Source of the DNA: Enterocloster asparagiformis
GTDB taxonomy: Bacteria > Bacillota > Clostridia > Lachnospirales > Lachnospiraceae
DNA: 64,000 nucleotides
Direction: 5' to 3'
NCBI GenBank assembly: GCA_018380885.1
Contig: JAGZSY010000004.1
Span: 186,001-250,000 of the forward strand
How positions within the stretch are numbered: position 1 is the stretch's first letter; the number at the start of each line of letters is the position of its first letter. Of this stretch, positions 60,451-64,000 are shown piece by piece. The notes beneath the pieces are model-generated. The model was not told the DNA's origin and made no database searches. It worked only from the letters and a program-made list of their open reading frames with translations. A program made the translations under genes and the position numbers.

Positions 60451-61503
60451 ATGGTGGAACGCCGATACTTTTGCAGGCTGCAGGATCAGCGGGAGGTTTG
60501 GCTCTACCGGATTATAAATACCTGGGGGGAATACATAGAGCTGCTGGACTATGGGGCTACCTTGTACAGTCTTTGCGTCCGGGACCGGTCCGGGTCTCTG
60601 AAGGATGTGGTTCTGGGACCGGCGGTTCCGTCGGAGCTGGAAACATGCCCGTATATGGGTTCGGTTATCGGAAGATGCGCCAATCGAATCGCATATGGGC
60701 ATTTTTATTTGAACGGCGCAGAATGTCATCTGGAACAGAATCAGAACGGTCATCACTTGCACGGCGCATCCGGAAATTATGCCCGGCAGCTGTTTGAATT
60801 GTGGGAAATACAGGAAAACCGACTCCGCTTTCACCTAGAGGATACGGGAAAAGGCGGATTTGATAACCGCGCCCAGGTGTTCGTGGAATATGGCTTTGAT
60901 GATCAGGGGAGGCTGGAAATCTGCTATGAGATCACTCCGGAGGAGGACACCATCCTCTCTCCCACAAGCCATGCTTATTTCAATCTGACTGGCGGCGATG
61001 TCAGAAGCCATATGCTGTGGATTCCTTCAGTACGGGCTGCGAAAAAGGGGAGAAGCGGAATGCCGGAGGGTGAGGTTTGGGATGTGAGAGGGTCCGCCTG
61101 GGATTTTACCACTCCAAGGATGATCGGAGAGGCGCTGTCCGCCGGACATGACGGGGAATTTGCCAAACAGCCGCGGCGTTTCGACGACTGCTATCTGCTG
61201 GAAAACGGCCGGAGTATGGCAGCTCAGCTGTACGCGCCGCAAACCGGTATCAGGCTGCGCGTGTTCACGGATATGCCGAGCCTGATCTTATTCACGCCGG
61301 TGGCAGCGCAAGCCGTCAGGGGGAAGCGGGGAGCAGTCTATGATGGCTACTGCGCAGTGTGCCTGGAAACACAGTATGTACCCAATGCAATTAACTGTAA
61401 ATCATTTAAACAGCCCGTTTTCAGGGCAGGAGAGGCGCTTCGCTCCAGGACGGTGTATGAATTTTCCGTTGTGCAGGCACAGCTCCAGGAGGAGGTAATA
61501 TGA
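60451..61503 (+). CDS. galM: Aldose 1-epimerase (GalM-like)
   Basis: A 350-residue mutarotase. GSVIGRCANRIAYGHF, GHHLHG (His), PTSHAYFNLTG (catalytic His) and LETQYVPNA (catalytic Glu) are all at the expected places. It interconverts alpha and beta anomers of free aldoses in the cytoplasm. AGGAGG is 8 bp before the ATG at 60451; a GTG at 60442 overlaps the ribosome site. In this operon it suggests that sugar is freed from the compound brought in by the Dpp transporter. Confidence 0.9.
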   Translation: MVERRYFCRLQDQREVWLYRIINTWGEYIELLDYGATLYSLCVRDRSGSLKDVVLGPAVPSELETCPYMGSVIGRCANRIAYGHFYLNGAECHLEQNQNGHHLHGASGNYARQLFELWEIQENRLRFHLEDTGKGGFDNRAQVFVEYGFDDQGRLEICYEITPEEDTILSPTSHAYFNLTGGDVRSHMLWIPSVRAAKKGRSGMPEGEVWDVRGSAWDFTTPRMIGEALSAGHDGEFAKQPRRFDDCYLLENGRSMAAQLYAPQTGIRLRVFTDMPSLILFTPVAAQAVRGKRGAVYDGYCAVCLETQYVPNAINCKSFKQPVFRAGEALRSRTVYEFSVVQAQLQEEVI

Positions 61504-62348
61504 GACAATATCCAGAGGATAGAGATTTCACGAAACGTTTGATTCGGCCGGATACCTGGTACATTCACGGCAGACCGGACAGCGCAGTCACATATCTGCT
61601 TATCGGGGAGACGAAGGCTTTGGTGATTGATCCGGGGCAAAATCGGAACAATATCCGCGCGTATATTGAGCAAATCACGGACAAACCACTGGTAGTGGCC
61701 GACACCCATGGGCATTTTGATCATACCGCAAGCAATGGACAGTTTTGCGATTGTCCCATCTATCTGTCGGAGTACGCTTCCCGCGAGTGCCGGAATTATT
61801 TCCCCAGAGTGAATCCGGCGGACTACAATCTGGAATATGAGACCATTCCCATTCCGGACGGCTTTGTGATCGATTTGGGCGGCCGGAGAGTGGAGGCCGT
61901 GGAGGCTGGGTGCCACAGCCCGGGGAGCCTGGTTTTTTACGATGATAAGTACCGTTTGGCATTCACCGGCGATGAGGCGGAATGCGGCCAGGTGCTGATT
62001 CATGACCGCAAGAATCTGGGTTACGCTACAGTGGAACGCTACCGAAAAAATCTGATGCGGCTGCTGGAGCGCTGCGGGGAGATCGATTTGATTTGTCCGG
62101 CACATAATGGAGCCCCCGCGGATGGCAGTGTAATTGGCTGTCTGATAGAAAATTGCAGCCGCATTTTAGAGGGGTATGAGGGGAAAGCAGATATCAGTTC
62201 GCCTACTTATCTTGGTCAGGAGGACCCAAGGGAACCGGAGAGCAAGCAGGCGCTCCGCTCAAATCCCAATTACCGCAGGAGCGAGTGGAAGGGAACGGCG
62301 ATTATATACGACCGCAATAAGATTTTTGGCACAGGGGAAACATACTAA
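61500..62348 (+). CDS. Metallo-beta-lactamase-fold hydrolase
   Basis: A 282-residue cytoplasmic hydrolase. ALVIDPGQN is the first strand, VADTHGHFDHTAS the HxHxDH metal motif, EAGCHSPGSLVFY the third His, FTGDEA the bridging Asp and CPAHNGAP the last His, so the metal centre is complete. The family covers thioesters, lactones, phosphodiesters and more; substrate not known. ATGA overlap with galM shows coupling, and the MATE gene follows with a TAATG overlap. Confidence 0.9.
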   Translation: MRQYPEDRDFTKRLIRPDTWYIHGRPDSAVTYLLIGETKALVIDPGQNRNNIRAYIEQITDKPLVVADTHGHFDHTASNGQFCDCPIYLSEYASRECRNYFPRVNPADYNLEYETIPIPDGFVIDLGGRRVEAVEAGCHSPGSLVFYDDKYRLAFTGDEAECGQVLIHDRKNLGYATVERYRKNLMRLLERCGEIDLICPAHNGAPADGSVIGCLIENCSRILEGYEGKADISSPTYLGQEDPREPESKQALRSNPNYRRSEWKGTAIIYDRNKIFGTGETY

Positions 62349-63763
62349 TGGAGACAATTGCGAACAAAACTGGAACAGAACGAATGGGAAAGGATCGGGG
62401 TAAACCATACCTGGGCTCGGATTTTACAGAGGGAAATATTTCTAAAATTTTGATCACCTTTGCCGGGCCGTTTTTGCTGGCCAATCTGCTGAACAACCTG
62501 TACAATATGGTGGATATGATTATCATAGGCCATTTTGTTGGCAGCACAGGTACGGTGGCGGTGTCCATGGGGGGAAGGATGTTAAACCTGTTCACCCACT
62601 TGAGCACCGGGCTGGCCGGCGGAGGCCAGGTGCTGATCTCTCAGCAGATCGGCGCAAAAAAGCGGGGGGAGCTGAACAGCACCATCGGCACGCTGTTCTC
62701 CCTGCTGGCTCTGGTTTCCGTGGCGCTGGCAGTGGTCTGCGTCATCATGTCCAGACCCATCATCCGCTGGATGAACACGCCGGAGGAAGCTGCGTTTCAG
62801 GCCTGGTCCTATCTGGCGATCACCAGCGCGGGTCTGCCGCTGATTTTCGGCTACAATGCGGTCTGCGCTGTGCTGAGGGGGATGGGTGATTCAAAGCGGC
62901 CGCTCTATTTTATCGCGCTGGCAACTGTAGTCAACCTGGTGCTGGACATCGCATTCATTGTAGTATTTCATATGGGAGCGACCGGGACGGCTCTGGCTAC
63001 TGTGATCGGGCAGGGAGTGGCCTTTTTCGCCTCCATCGCTGTGCTGATCCGAAACAAGGCCGCTTTTGGCTTTGATTTCAAGTGGTCCAGCTACCGGATT
63101 AACCGGGAAAAGCGGAATGTGATCATGTCTGTGGGAATGCCGCTGGCGGCCCAGTCCTGCTTTATCAGCATTACCCAGCTGTTTATGATGAGTTTTGTCA
63201 ATGCCTACGGGATTGCCCAGGCCGCCGCATACGGGGTGGGGGACAAGATTATCCAGCTCTGCAATGTTGCGGTTATGAGCATCAAGCAGGCGGGAGGCAC
63301 GGTGGTGGCCCAGAATCTGGGGGCCGGAAAAAAAGAGCGGGTGACTCAGACTGTCTGGGCGGCCCTGCGGATTACTTTGTCGGTGGCTGCCGGGCTGAGT
63401 ATTCTAATCTGTGTGTTTCCCAATGCGATTTTTATGCTGTTTTCCAATGACGCGGATGTGCTTGCCTACAGCATGAGCTTTTCATGGATTACGGCTCTGA
63501 CCCTGCTCATGTCCGCCACCTCCAGCGCCCACGAGACAGTGACGCTGGGCACCGGCAACTCCAAATTGAATTTTATTGCCGGAGTGCTGGATGGTGTGGT
63601 ATTCCGTATTATCTTCAGCTTCTTTTTCGGGTGGACGATGGGCATGGAGGTGGTTGGCTTCTTCCTGGGCAATACGCTGGCGCGCTTGGGACCGATCATC
63701 GTGCACTGCGGATATTTTTACAGCGGAAAATGGAAGAATCGAAAGAGTCTCGTTCCCCAATAG
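62348..63763 (+). CDS. MATE-family efflux transporter
   Basis: A 471-residue protein with about twelve membrane helices in two halves. FAGPFLLANLLNNLYNMVDMIIIGHFVG and the matching second-half start are seen as LLNNLYNMVDMIIIGHFVG and SVGMPLAAQSCFISITQLFM; AGLPLIFGYNAVCAVLRGMGDSKRP is the usual loop 5-6. It exports an organic compound against Na+ or H+. It is the last gene of the operon; export of a toxic part of the imported substrate is one idea. Confidence 0.93.
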   Translation: METIANKTGTERMGKDRGKPYLGSDFTEGNISKILITFAGPFLLANLLNNLYNMVDMIIIGHFVGSTGTVAVSMGGRMLNLFTHLSTGLAGGGQVLISQQIGAKKRGELNSTIGTLFSLLALVSVALAVVCVIMSRPIIRWMNTPEEAAFQAWSYLAITSAGLPLIFGYNAVCAVLRGMGDSKRPLYFIALATVVNLVLDIAFIVVFHMGATGTALATVIGQGVAFFASIAVLIRNKAAFGFDFKWSSYRINREKRNVIMSVGMPLAAQSCFISITQLFMMSFVNAYGIAQAAAYGVGDKIIQLCNVAVMSIKQAGGTVVAQNLGAGKKERVTQTVWAALRITLSVAAGLSILICVFPNAIFMLFSNDADVLAYSMSFSWITALTLLMSATSSAHETVTLGTGNSKLNFIAGVLDGVVFRIIFSFFFGWTMGMEVVGFFLGNTLARLGPIIVHCGYFYSGKWKNRKSLVPQ

Positions 63764-63826
63764 AACGCTGCAGCTCCGGTTATGACAGCCATGCATGAAT
63801 TGTATAGCCGATTTTCCAATCCCCCA

Positions 63827-63855
63827 TTGATTTTGTGAGGGGATGCGCTTATAAT
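63827..63855 (+). promoter_or_regulatory. Sigma-A promoter of the aminotransferase gene
   Basis: TTGATT, 17-bp spacer, TATAAT, about 47 bp before the start codon. Confidence 0.8.
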
Positions 63856-63901
63856 TGTGTTCAAAATACTTTTATAACCTACAGGAATGGAGGATACGAT
63901 T

Positions 63902-64000
63902 ATGGAGAAGAAAGACCTGGACTGGGGAAATATCGGCTTTACCTATATGCCCACGGACAAGCGCTATGTGGCTGACTATAAAGACGGAAAGTGGGGCGAG
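63902..64000 (+). CDS. ilvE: Branched-chain amino acid aminotransferase (start only)
   Basis: Only 33 codons are inside the window. WGNIGFTYMPTDKRYVADYK and DGKWGE closely match the first strand of branched-chain aminotransferases of the long, IlvE-type group, which transfer the amino group between glutamate and 2-keto acids of Leu, Ile and Val. TGGAGGAT lies 8 bp before the ATG, and a good promoter precedes it. The catalytic Lys and the rest lie outside. Confidence 0.78.
   Translation, partial: MEKKDLDWGNIGFTYMPTDKRYVADYKDGKWGE

Noticed and set aside
1..64000. tRNA or rRNA genes, insertion sequences, prophage
   Set aside because: No cloverleaf-like sequence, transposase, integrase or phage structural gene was recognised by eye; a tRNAscan or Infernal run would be decisive.

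Overview
The window comes from a moderately high-GC member of the Firmicutes, most likely a gut Lachnospiraceae/Clostridiales anaerobe. The evidence is the A+G-rich Shine-Dalgarno sites before almost every gene, sigma-A promoters, a T-box leader on an archaeal/eukaryote-type ProRS, PTS and BglG-type regulation, a high-molecular-weight rubredoxin, an arginine deiminase pathway and YesM/YesN signalling. The species is not determined. No tRNA, rRNA, transposase, integrase or CRISPR array was found, so this reads as ordinary chromosome rich in catabolic and transport islands.

Layout. 1-2468: end of an amylosucrase-like GH13 gene, a LacI regulator and a flavodoxin/ferredoxin protein. 2892-10244: a PRD/PTS regulator, a fructose-type PTS (EIIA, EIIB, EIIC), two metallopeptidases and a MalY/PatB PLP enzyme in one operon. 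10409-13631: promoter, T-box leader, proS and a CCA-adding enzyme. 13744-15731: RidA, a YdcF-like protein and a convergent flavoprotein-rubredoxin. 15908-21057: a PrpR-like sigma-54 activator, then a very good sigma-54 promoter driving a dicarboxylate-type carrier and a two-subunit aconitase-family hydratase. 21128-22288: a secreted GH25/LysM lysozyme. 22524-26913: arcA-arcB-arcC plus a LOR/SDH-type gene that probably turns ornithine into proline, followed by a convergent AraC regulator with two DNA-binding domains.

28668-37871: a branched-chain-amino-acid-type ABC transporter (livJHMGF), two SDR dehydrogenases, two NodB-fold hydrolases and an HExxPGH metallopeptidase, followed by a convergent PucR regulator. 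This looks like uptake and stepwise opening of a small amide or imide compound. 39869-41622: an alpha/beta hydrolase and an M42 peptidase. 41854-43434: a PutP-type Na+ symporter. 43645-43850: a non-coding 34-35 bp tandem repeat. 43884-48498 (minus): TetR, CapA-like, DUF3160 lipoprotein and a DxDGD-repeat protein.

48597-53364 (minus) is the most unusual block: a YesN-like regulator, a histidine kinase with no sensor or membrane part, a degenerate RbsA-like double ATPase and an RbsC-like permease, with overlapping or close genes and no binding protein. I suggest the ABC pair is the membrane sensor of the kinase. Divergent from it, 53639-63763 is a ten-gene operon: a ceramidase-fold hydrolase, a complete Dpp/Opp transporter, an aldose 1-epimerase, a metallo-beta-lactamase-fold hydrolase and a MATE exporter, with CACTTT-type dyads at its promoter. 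The window ends inside a branched-chain aminotransferase gene.
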